Under the pieces are notes generated by a model that ran no database searches, was not told the origin of the DNA, and was given only the letters and a program-made list of their open reading frames with translations. 13,887 nt of DNA from NCBI GenBank assembly GCA_900548705.1, contig URLF01000067.1, positions 1 to 13,887 on the forward strand, read 5' to 3'. Of the stretch, positions 5,691 to 13,238 are shown piece after piece. This DNA is from an uncultured Porphyromonadaceae bacterium. Lineage in GTDB: Bacteria; Bacteroidota; Bacteroidia; Bacteroidales; Muribaculaceae. The position numbers and the translations under genes are program-made. The stretch's first letter is position 1, and each line of letters opens with the position of its first letter.

Positions 5691-6974
5691 ATGTCAATCA
5701 CGACCTATTTCAGACAAGCCTGGCGGCAGATGCTCGCCAACAAGCTTTTCTCGGCGATATACATAAGCGGGACAGCCCTGGCCATAGCCACGACCACCCT
5801 CTTCGCTGTCATCTATTATGTCAAGATCGCCCCGATATACCCCGAGACCAACCGTATGGAGACATATTATTTCCGCAGTGTGCAGAACTCCATCCACAGT
5901 ACCGGACGCATGATGCAAAGTTCTCTGGGCTACGACCTTGTCAGAGACCACCTTTACAAATTAAAAAGCGCCGAACATGTGTCTGCCACTTACGACGAAT
6001 GGATGCCCCAGATTTACGCCCAGCACCCCGAGACTCTCCAGGACATCAAGATTTCCACCCGCAAGACCGATCCGGCGTACTTCGAGATTTACCCCTACCG
6101 TTTCATCGAAGGAGGCCCATTCACCGAAGATGACCTGTCGGCCGGGACACCAGTGGCCGTTATCACCGGAGAGACCGCCCTCAGGATGTTCGGAAGCGAG
6201 ACCGGAGTCGTGGGGAAGACCCTGAAAATCAATTTCCGCGATTTCCGCATCGTGGGTGTCATCGAATCAGGAAGCTCGCTGCTCTCCGATTCATACGCCG
6301 AAGTCATCATGCCTTACACCACAGACCGTAACTATGACAAAGACCGCGCCACATTCATCGGTTCGATGGTGGTGACTATGACCTCCTCTGACGGAGACGC
6401 CCTGAGGGAGGAGATAAATGAAATCGCCCGTAAATTCAACAGCTCGCAGACCGATGAGGAGGTCGACTTCTTCGATTTCCCTAAATCACATATGGCCACG
6501 GCGATAAATCCCGACCGGGTGGATGATGACGAGACCTGGAGAAACATTCTGCGCCAGAACCTGCTTGTGTTGCTTGTCCTCCTGGTGGTTCCGGCCCTGA
6601 ACCTCAGCGGTCTTATCTCAAGCCGTATGGAGATGCGTTCCTCAGAGCTTGGGGTAAGACGCTCCTTCGGGGCTACCAAACCGAGGCTCCTCGGCCAGGT
6701 GTTGTGGGAAAACCTGTTTCTCACCCTCGCGGGTGGAGTTGTCGGCCTGCTGATCGTGTGGTTCAGTCTCTGGGCCACCTCCGGTTCGCTCCTGACCATA
6801 ATGAATGAGGAGGTCGATTCTGTGGCCACATCCTCGGCTCTCACCTCCGGCATACTTTTCGCCCCGGCGGTGTTCGCGACGGTCTTCCTGCTGTGTGTTG
6901 TTCTCAACCTTCTTTCAGCCCTCATCCCCGCGTGGTTCTCAATCCGCAAACAGATCACCAACTGTCTCAAATAA
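5691..6974 (+). CDS. FtsX/MacB-type ABC permease A1
   Basis: A 427-residue inner-membrane subunit of a type VII (MacB-like) ABC transporter, a class that works by mechanotransmission rather than by a transmembrane channel. Topology by eye: TM1 at about 20-44 (SGTALAIATTTLFAVIYYV), a large periplasmic MacB_PCD-type domain at about 45-285, then three C-terminal helices near 287-310, 338-362 and 390-413. The cytosolic loop after TM2 carries SSRMEMRSSELGVRRSFG, the FtsX coupling motif that meets the ATPase. There is no fused ATPase domain. It is paralogous throughout to A2 (9071-10345). Only 12 bases separate it from B1, so A1 and B1 probably form a heterodimer. Confidence 0.92.
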   Translation: MSITTYFRQAWRQMLANKLFSAIYISGTALAIATTTLFAVIYYVKIAPIYPETNRMETYYFRSVQNSIHSTGRMMQSSLGYDLVRDHLYKLKSAEHVSATYDEWMPQIYAQHPETLQDIKISTRKTDPAYFEIYPYRFIEGGPFTEDDLSAGTPVAVITGETALRMFGSETGVVGKTLKINFRDFRIVGVIESGSSLLSDSYAEVIMPYTTDRNYDKDRATFIGSMVVTMTSSDGDALREEINEIARKFNSSQTDEEVDFFDFPKSHMATAINPDRVDDDETWRNILRQNLLVLLVLLVVPALNLSGLISSRMEMRSSELGVRRSFGATKPRLLGQVLWENLFLTLAGGVVGLLIVWFSLWATSGSLLTIMNEEVDSVATSSALTSGILFAPAVFATVFLLCVVLNLLSALIPAWFSIRKQITNCLK

Positions 6975-6986
6975 TCACATCCCGCA

Positions 6987-8309
6987 ATGTCAAGAATAAA
7001 GAACCTATGGAACAACAGACGTGCCAACGTCTGGATATTCATCGAACTGGTCATAATCTCTATCGTGACCTGGATAATCGCCGACCCGGTGACGGTTGCC
7101 GTGTCAGACTCGATGCTTCCCACCGGATATGATAACGACCGGCTGCTGATAGCCGGTATAGCCCATCTCGACCCTGAAGCGCCGGGGTACGACGGTTCAC
7201 GCGACACCCTTGCGGTGAACACCGCTGATGTCGAGACCGTCCTGATGAAGCTCCGCAACCATCCTCTGGTGGAATCTGTCACAATCGACAAAGGTTTCGG
7301 GGTGCCGGGAAATATCTCGGTTTCCCTCGATTGTCCGAGAAGTGGCAATCAGGCGGTAGACACAGTGGTCAAGATGACGAATGTCTTTTATTACCATCGT
7401 GGTACAGACTTCTTCCAGACTTTCGGAATCAAATCAGCCGAAGGCTCACCCTCTCCCGAGGAGCTGTCTGAAATGGAGGCCAAGGGGCCTGATAAGGTAA
7501 TCATCACCCGCGAGCTTGGCGAACTGTACTGGCCCGGTGAAAACGCCGTCGGCAAGAAATTCGTACGCAACTCCGGGCAGGATGGAGAGGAGAAGTATAT
7601 GACAGTGATAGGTGTGATAGAGGGAATCCGTCACCAGCGTCCTTACCGCTCATATTGCGCCATGTTTTACAGCGGCGACGGCATTTTTGACGACGAGCCT
7701 CAGCGCACGTTCAAGGCTGTCATAAGGCTGAAAAATCCTGATAATGTCAAGGCACAGGCCGAAGAGCTTTTCCAATGGGGAAGCCGGGAACTTGTCACAG
7801 GCAATTTCTACCTCCGCACGATTGACACCTACAATGATTTCCTCGACGACACCGACAAGTCGCTTGGAATCCCCAATCAACTCAGTCTCCGCTACATGCT
7901 TGCCGGATTTTTCCTCGTCAACCTGATACTCGGCATCGTCGGCACCTTCTGGCTCCAGACCCGCAAGCGTGTCACTGAGATGGGAATACGCCGTGCGTTC
8001 GGGTCTCCCCGGCGCGGTATCATAGGGATGATGGTGGGGGAGAACTTCCTGTTGGCCACGGTCGCCTGTATCTGCGGCTTCCTCATATACTGGCAGTATG
8101 CCCTGCGCAACGGTCTTGAGGAAGGATATGTCAACAACGGCGCGATCAATGTCATAGACAACTGGATATCCCATTTCGGCCAGCATTTCGCGGTTGTGTC
8201 AATCATCGTCTACCTGCTGATAATACTCTGTGTGATTGTCGGGACATTGATTCCCGCCATGAGTGTCAGCAAAGTGGAAATCGTTGATTCCCTCCGCAGC
8301 AAAGAGTGA
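6987..8309 (+). CDS. FtsX/MacB-type ABC permease B1
   Basis: A 440-residue permease with the same overall plan as A1 but of a distinct subtype. It has a short basic N-terminus, TM1 at about 15-35 (WIFIELVIISIVTWII), a periplasmic domain to about residue 325 with GTDFFQTFGI and LYWPGENAVGKKF, then three helices (LAGFFLVNLILGIVGTFW; one near 366-388; one near 410-433). The coupling loop after TM2 reads TRKRVTEMGIRRAFG, close to the MacB/LolC consensus. The C-terminus ends VEIVDSLRSKE. It pairs with the preceding A1 and is paralogous to B2 (10363-11691). The ATPase gene begins 46 bases downstream. Confidence 0.92.
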   Translation: MSRIKNLWNNRRANVWIFIELVIISIVTWIIADPVTVAVSDSMLPTGYDNDRLLIAGIAHLDPEAPGYDGSRDTLAVNTADVETVLMKLRNHPLVESVTIDKGFGVPGNISVSLDCPRSGNQAVDTVVKMTNVFYYHRGTDFFQTFGIKSAEGSPSPEELSEMEAKGPDKVIITRELGELYWPGENAVGKKFVRNSGQDGEEKYMTVIGVIEGIRHQRPYRSYCAMFYSGDGIFDDEPQRTFKAVIRLKNPDNVKAQAEELFQWGSRELVTGNFYLRTIDTYNDFLDDTDKSLGIPNQLSLRYMLAGFFLVNLILGIVGTFWLQTRKRVTEMGIRRAFGSPRRGIIGMMVGENFLLATVACICGFLIYWQYALRNGLEEGYVNNGAINVIDNWISHFGQHFAVVSIIVYLLIILCVIVGTLIPAMSVSKVEIVDSLRSKE

Positions 8310-8355
8310 TTTCATCTAAGTAGAAAACAATCAAAAACGCAAAACCTTCATAATT

Positions 8356-9024
8356 ATGGAAACAATCATAAAGCTTTCAGACATCAGCAAAGTCTACACC
8401 ACCAAAACCATCGAGACGCAGGCTCTCGAAGGAATCAACCTCGAGGTCGGCAAAGGTGAATTCCTCTCGATAATGGGTCCTTCAGGATGCGGCAAGTCAA
8501 CCCTGCTCAACATCATCGGGCTGCTCGACCGCCCCTCGGGAGGGGAGATAAAACTCTTCGGCAAACAGCTCGCGGGACTGCGCGACAAGGAGATGGCCCG
8601 TTTCCGCAATGAGAACCTCGGTTTCGTCTTCCAGAGCTTCCATCTGATTCCGACCCTCAACGTGATTGACAACGTGATGGTGCCGCTGACCTACCGCAAA
8701 GGTGCCGGAGACCGGCGCAAACTCGCCCGCGAGGCCCTTGAAAAGGTAGGGCTTTCACACCGCACCACCCATTTCCCGGCACAGCTGTCAGGCGGCCAGG
8801 CACAGCGAGTGGCGATTGCCCGCGCGATTGTCGGGAATCCGTCGATAATCCTCGCCGACGAGCCTACCGGGAACCTTGACTCCAAGATGAGCCAGGAGAT
8901 CATGCAGCTTCTCCACGGTCTCAACAGCGAAGGGAAGACCATCATAATGGTGACCCACAACGAGTCTCAGGCCCGTGACACAGACCGTGTCATCCATCTC
9001 TTCGACGGCCATATGGTGATGTGA
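8356..9024 (+). CDS. ABC transporter ATP-binding protein, LolD/MacB class
   Basis: A stand-alone nucleotide-binding domain of 222 residues, the usual length for LolD-type ATPases. All catalytic motifs are present: A-loop Tyr14, Walker A GPSGCGKST (41-49), Q-loop Gln93 (VFQSFHL), signature LSGGQ (144-148), Walker B IILADEP with catalytic Glu169, D-loop NLDS, and H-loop His201 (VTHN). As the only ATPase gene between the two permease pairs, it probably forms the dimer that powers both. It acts on the cytosolic face against the EMGIRR/ELGVRR loops of the permeases. The spacers on either side are 46 bases each without a convincing promoter or terminator. Confidence 0.96.
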   Translation: METIIKLSDISKVYTTKTIETQALEGINLEVGKGEFLSIMGPSGCGKSTLLNIIGLLDRPSGGEIKLFGKQLAGLRDKEMARFRNENLGFVFQSFHLIPTLNVIDNVMVPLTYRKGAGDRRKLAREALEKVGLSHRTTHFPAQLSGGQAQRVAIARAIVGNPSIILADEPTGNLDSKMSQEIMQLLHGLNSEGKTIIMVTHNESQARDTDRVIHLFDGHMVM

Positions 9025-9070
9025 CCCCTTCTTCCCTGTATTCTTGAACGACTCTCCTCCCACCCAGATT

Positions 9071-10345
9071 ATGAAAATGCTTTTTTATATCAAGCAAGCG
9101 TGGCGCATGATGCTGGCCAACAAGCTGTTTTCCGCGATATATATCTGCGGGACAGCTTTGGCCATCGCCACCACCACATTGTTCGCCCTCATATACTATG
9201 TCAAGGTCGCGCCGATATACCCCGAATTCAATCGTATGAAGACATATTATCTCAGGTATATCGAGAACGGAGAGAAGGGGAGCCCCCGCAAGAATGTCAG
9301 CAGTCCCAGTTATCCTCTTGTAAGGGATCACTTGCGGAAGTTGAAAAGCGCGTCAATTGTCAGTGCGGAAACCTCCGGATGGGATGATTATGTCCAGCTG
9401 CCTGGGGATGACCGGGAAATAGAGGTCGACTTGAAGTTGACAGACCCGGAATTTTTCAAGCTGTATGAATATGACTTTATGGAAGGCAGACCATTCACTG
9501 CGGAGGAATTCGATGGAGGAGTGCTGACCGGAGTGATATCCGACCGGCTGGCGATGGATATCTTCGGTGCAGACACCGGCGTCGTCGGACGCACATTCAG
9601 CCTCAACTATCAGGAATACCGCGTATGCGGGGTTTTCAGGGAAGGCAGTCAGCTTCTGCCGGACTCATACGCCCAGGTCATCCTGCCGCTCACGACTGAG
9701 GAGGATTACGACGAGGAATGGCGTCCGTTTGTGGGAGGGGTTTCCGTGACTTTTGTCTCCGACGACGGCAAAGCCTTGAAAGAGGAGGTTGATGAGATTG
9801 CCCGTAAATTCAACAGCTCGAATCCGGATTATGAGGTGGGTTTCCTTGATCTCCCTCATTCCCACCTCGTGGAGGTATTCAATCCTGATTACAGGGAACT
9901 GGTTCCCATACAGTCCGTGGTAAAAAAGAATCTGCTGATTCTGTTGGTGTTGCTGCTGATTCCGGCCCTTAACCTGAGCGGCCTGATTTCGAGCCGTATG
10001 GATATGCGGTCATCCGAGATAGGGATACGTCGCTCGTTTGGTGGCACCCGTTTTCAGCTTCTGAAACAGGTGCTGTGGGAAAACTTGGTTCTGACAATTT
10101 CCGGAGGCGTCGTGGGGCTTGTCATCGTATGGCTCTGCATCATCTTCTCCTCCGGCCAGCTGTTGACACTCCTTGACAGTAATAATTTCAACGAAGTGGT
10201 TTCCATCAACCTCACTCCCGAAATCCTCTATGCCCCGGTAATTTTTATCGTGGTGTTCCTGCTGTGTGTGGTTCTCAACATACTTTCGGCTTTGGTTCCG
10301 GCATGGTTTTCATTGCGCAAACCTGTAATATCAAACATTGAATAA
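9071..10345 (+). CDS. FtsX/MacB-type ABC permease A2 (paralogue of A1)
   Basis: A 424-residue permease, clearly homologous to A1 (5691-6974) from end to end. By eye the first 50 residues are nearly identical (LANKLFSAIY, GTALAIATTTLFA, APIYPE), as are the NLSGLISSRMDMRSSEIGIRRSFG coupling loop and the QVLWENL segment. The periplasmic domain between about residues 55 and 280 has diverged much more. I start at the ATG at 9071, which places MKMLFYIKQAW in register with MSITTYFRQAW of A1. A TTG at 9044 would add nine residues with no counterpart. It lies 17 bases before B2 and probably forms a heterodimer with it. Confidence 0.91.
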   Translation: MKMLFYIKQAWRMMLANKLFSAIYICGTALAIATTTLFALIYYVKVAPIYPEFNRMKTYYLRYIENGEKGSPRKNVSSPSYPLVRDHLRKLKSASIVSAETSGWDDYVQLPGDDREIEVDLKLTDPEFFKLYEYDFMEGRPFTAEEFDGGVLTGVISDRLAMDIFGADTGVVGRTFSLNYQEYRVCGVFREGSQLLPDSYAQVILPLTTEEDYDEEWRPFVGGVSVTFVSDDGKALKEEVDEIARKFNSSNPDYEVGFLDLPHSHLVEVFNPDYRELVPIQSVVKKNLLILLVLLLIPALNLSGLISSRMDMRSSEIGIRRSFGGTRFQLLKQVLWENLVLTISGGVVGLVIVWLCIIFSSGQLLTLLDSNNFNEVVSINLTPEILYAPVIFIVVFLLCVVLNILSALVPAWFSLRKPVISNIE

Positions 10346-10362
10346 ACAAAATTAACGCGACT

Positions 10363-11691
10363 ATGATGATTCTAAAAAACATCTGGAACCACAGGCGCAC
10401 CAATGCCTGGATTTTCATCGAGCTTGTGTTGGTTGCGATTATATCTTGGAGTATCATCGACCCGGTGGCTGTCGGTCTGTCCGACCTGAATATGCCTACC
10501 GGCTATGACAATGACCATATGCTGGTGGTGGATGTGGTTTCATATCCCAAGACAGCCCCATCCTATGATTCCACTGCCGTCACTCCGGAAAGAAGATATG
10601 CCGACATATGCAATCTGATGATGAAGCTGCGCAATCATCCCGATATCAGCTTTGTGACCATAAACCTTAATAATTCGATGATTGGAGGAGGCACACGCAC
10701 AGTGGTTTGCCCGGGGACGGGAAATCTTGCCGCCGATACCATCAGAAAAAGGTCGTTCGAGTTTTACTATTTCAAGGGTACTGACTTTTTCCAGACCTAC
10801 GGCATAGAGTCTGTGGAGGGATCCCCGACGGTCGAGGAGCTTTCTGACCGTTATGTGCCAATGTGGCAGGAGGCTGTTGTCACAAAGGCTTTTGCTGACC
10901 TGTATTGGCCCGGAGAGAATCCGATGGGGAAACGTCTGATGGGGGGCATAAACCAAGCCACCGGCGACACTGTGTTCTCGACCGTGGTCGGTGTGGTCGG
11001 CGATGTGCGCCATGTTCCGGTTTCCAGGTCATACACGCAGGTTTTCCGCACTTTGGATGACGCGTGGCTCAAAGAGGGTGGAAGCACCAGTTTCTATCTC
11101 ATTGCCAGGGCGCGTGAGGGGAAGGACATCACGGAACTCAAGGATGAAATCACCTCCTGGGCGCGAAAGGAACTGAAAGCAGGAAACTATCACATGCGGA
11201 GGGTCAGGACTTATGATGAACTGATAGAACGGACTGCCGGACTGTATGGCGCTATCGGTCAGTTGCGCCTGTCATATGTCCTCGCGGGATTTTTCCTGAT
11301 AAATCTGATTCTCGGTGTAATCGGCACATTCTGGCTGCAGACCCGAAAACGTATCCCTGAAATGGGAATACGCAGGGCTTTCGGAGCCGCCCGTGGCTCT
11401 TTGATAGCCATGCTGGTGAAGGAGAACCTGTTGCTTGCGACCGGAGGATGTCTTCTTGGATTCCTGATTTATTGGCAATATGCCTTTCATAACGGCCTGG
11501 CCAATGGAGATGAGACGAATCTTGAACAGAATGTGGTCGACAACTGGATCGGGAGTTTCGGCGAGCATTTTCTGATTGTGTCATTGATTGTCTACGGAGT
11601 GATAGCGGTCTGTGTCATTGTCGGGACGTTGATTCCTGCGATGGCTGTGAGCCGTGTTCAGATTGTGGATGCGATAAGAAGCAAGGAATAA
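10363..11691 (+). CDS. FtsX/MacB-type ABC permease B2 (paralogue of B1)
   Basis: A 442-residue permease homologous to B1 along its whole length. Shared landmarks are RRTNAWIFIELV in TM1, MPTGYDND just outside the membrane, GTDFFQTYGIESVEGSP and LYWPGENPMGKRL in the periplasmic domain, LAGFFLINLILGVIGTFW, the coupling loop RKRIPEMGIRRAFG, and a C-terminus ending VQIVDAIRSKE. The first ATG is at 10363 and the second, directly following, at 10366; either may be used. The gene ends only seven bases before the TolC-type gene, so the two are probably cotranscribed. Confidence 0.91.
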   Translation: MMILKNIWNHRRTNAWIFIELVLVAIISWSIIDPVAVGLSDLNMPTGYDNDHMLVVDVVSYPKTAPSYDSTAVTPERRYADICNLMMKLRNHPDISFVTINLNNSMIGGGTRTVVCPGTGNLAADTIRKRSFEFYYFKGTDFFQTYGIESVEGSPTVEELSDRYVPMWQEAVVTKAFADLYWPGENPMGKRLMGGINQATGDTVFSTVVGVVGDVRHVPVSRSYTQVFRTLDDAWLKEGGSTSFYLIARAREGKDITELKDEITSWARKELKAGNYHMRRVRTYDELIERTAGLYGAIGQLRLSYVLAGFFLINLILGVIGTFWLQTRKRIPEMGIRRAFGAARGSLIAMLVKENLLLATGGCLLGFLIYWQYAFHNGLANGDETNLEQNVVDNWIGSFGEHFLIVSLIVYGVIAVCVIVGTLIPAMAVSRVQIVDAIRSKE

Positions 11692-11698
11692 GATTGTT

Positions 11699-13195
11699 AT
11701 GACGATGAAAAGGATAGATGCAGTGCCACGGATTGTGGTGTTGTTGCTGACAGTGTGGCTCGCTGTGTCGGGAATGAGTGGGGAGAGGAGGATTACTCTC
11801 GGAGAGACCATCGCCCTGGCCCGCGAGAGGAGTGTCGATGCCGAGGTGGCAGCCAACTCTCTGAGGTCGGCTTACTGGGAATACCGCACATACCGGGCGA
11901 AACTGTTGCCGGAAATCACATTTTCCGGCACGATACCATCATACAACAAACGTTACAATTCCTGGCAGAATTCCGACGGGTCATATACCTTTCTCCGCGA
12001 CGATAACCTGAAACTCGAAGGCAGCCTCAATGTGGAGCAGAGGATATGGCTTACGGGGGGCACGCTGTCGCTGGCCTCTTCGCTTGATTTCATCAGGCAG
12101 CTTTCAGGGGAGACAGGCAACCTGTATATGTCTGTGCCGGTGGCCCTGCGGTTGAATCAGCCTTTGTTCGGGGTGAATGATGTCAAATGGGACCGTCGTA
12201 TCGAGCCTGTTCGCTACCGTGAGGCGAAAGCCACATATATAATGGCCACCGAGGAGGTGGCGTTGACCGCCATCCGGTATTTCTTCACGCTGCTGACTGC
12301 CCGGGAGACTCTCGCCAACGCGGCGCAGAATGTGGCCAATGCCGAGAAGATGTATGATGCGGCGAAGGTGCAGCGCGAGATGGGGCGCATCAGTGGCAAC
12401 GACCTGTTGCAGATAGAGCTTAACCTGATAAATTCACGTTCGGAATATCTGAATGGGGAGAGCGAGGTCAAAAGCGCGATGTTCCAGTTACGTTCGTTCC
12501 TTGACCTTCCCGAGACCGAGGAGCTTGTGCCTGTTCCTCCCGCTAATGGTGGAGCCGGGAATGTGGAGTATGACAATGCTCTGCAGCTCGCCCTGGCCAA
12601 CAACCCGCTGGCATTGAATATCCGTCGCCGACAGCTTGAGGCCGATTATGAGGTGGCCAAGGCGAAAGGTGATATGCGTCAGATCAACCTCTTCGCCCAG
12701 GTGGGTTTCACCGGCACTGACAACAATCTCAGTGCCACATACCGTAATCTCCGTGACAATCAGATTATTGAGGTAGGTGTTTCCATCCCTCTCCTTGACT
12801 GGGGCAAACGCAAGGGGAAGGTAGAGACCGCCCGCAGCCGCCAGATGCTCACCGAAAGCACCCTGCGTAAGGAGAGGTCTGATTTTTGTCAGAATCTTTT
12901 TGTGCTTGTAGAGCGGTTCAACAACCAGCAGTCTCAGCTCGGGATGGCCATCCGCGCCGACGAGATAGCCACCAGGCGTTATGACAGTTCGGTCGAGACC
13001 TTCATGATCGGGAAACTCTCTGCCCTTGACCTTAACAATTCCCAGGAGAACAAAGACTCCGCCAAACTGAAATATCTGAACGAGCTGTATATGTACTGGT
13101 ATTATTACTACCAGCTCCGCAGTCTCACACTCTGGGATTTCGAGGAGGGGCTTCCGATAGAGGCTGATTTTGACCATGTGATTTCAGGAAAATGA
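11699..13195 (+). CDS. TolC-family outer-membrane efflux protein
   Basis: The outer-membrane channel of the tripartite system: 498 residues with two homologous OEP repeats rich in long helices. An export signal is visible (basic KRIDAVPR, then the hydrophobic run IVVLLLTVWLAV, cleavage probably near residues 25-28). No lipobox cysteine is present, unlike the lipid-anchored OprM type. Repeat 1 begins ITLGETIALARERSVDAEVA and repeat 2 near NALQLALANNPLALNIRRRQLEADYEVAKA; the family pattern VGVSIPLLDWGKRKGKVETA is clear. The start is the ATG at 11699; another at 11705 would remove two residues. Its partners should be the adaptor at 4420 and the four permeases. It is the last transport gene, 43 bases before the regulator. 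Confidence 0.93.
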   Translation: MTMKRIDAVPRIVVLLLTVWLAVSGMSGERRITLGETIALARERSVDAEVAANSLRSAYWEYRTYRAKLLPEITFSGTIPSYNKRYNSWQNSDGSYTFLRDDNLKLEGSLNVEQRIWLTGGTLSLASSLDFIRQLSGETGNLYMSVPVALRLNQPLFGVNDVKWDRRIEPVRYREAKATYIMATEEVALTAIRYFFTLLTARETLANAAQNVANAEKMYDAAKVQREMGRISGNDLLQIELNLINSRSEYLNGESEVKSAMFQLRSFLDLPETEELVPVPPANGGAGNVEYDNALQLALANNPLALNIRRRQLEADYEVAKAKGDMRQINLFAQVGFTGTDNNLSATYRNLRDNQIIEVGVSIPLLDWGKRKGKVETARSRQMLTESTLRKERSDFCQNLFVLVERFNNQQSQLGMAIRADEIATRRYDSSVETFMIGKLSALDLNNSQENKDSAKLKYLNELYMYWYYYYQLRSLTLWDFEEGLPIEADFDHVISGK

Positions 13196-13203
13196 CAAAT
13201 TTG

Positions 13204-13234
13204 TTGGCCGATAGGGATGAAACAGTTACTTTTG
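13204..13234 (+). promoter_or_regulatory. Bacteroidetes-type promoter of the regulator gene
   Basis: TTG (13204-13206), 20 bases, then TACTTTTG (13227-13234) matches the TAnnTTTG -7 element exactly with a normal spacing to the -33 box. The -7 element ends only four bases before the regulator ATG, so the transcript should begin at or within a few bases of the start codon. This gives the regulator expression independent of the efflux operon. Confidence 0.6.
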
Positions 13235-13238
13235 TATT

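Noticed and set aside
6332..7348. A 338-codon open frame on the minus strand opposite permeases A1 and B1
   Set aside because: It is antisense to two well-supported genes, has no recognisable domain, and arises because GC-rich third positions remove stop codons on the opposite strand.
5691..8309. A1 and B1 as two halves of one permease split by a frameshift
   Set aside because: Each has its own TM1, periplasmic domain, coupling loop and three C-terminal helices. The same two-gene layout recurs in A2/B2, so they are separate complete subunits.
9033..9041. TATTCTTG before A2 as an internal promoter
   Set aside because: One mismatch to TAnnTTTG and no TTTG or TTG box 19-21 bases upstream, so A2/B2 appear to depend on the upstream promoter.
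12488..13177. A 229-codon minus-strand frame opposite the TolC gene
   Set aside because: Antisense to a clear OEP-family gene, with no start context or domain.
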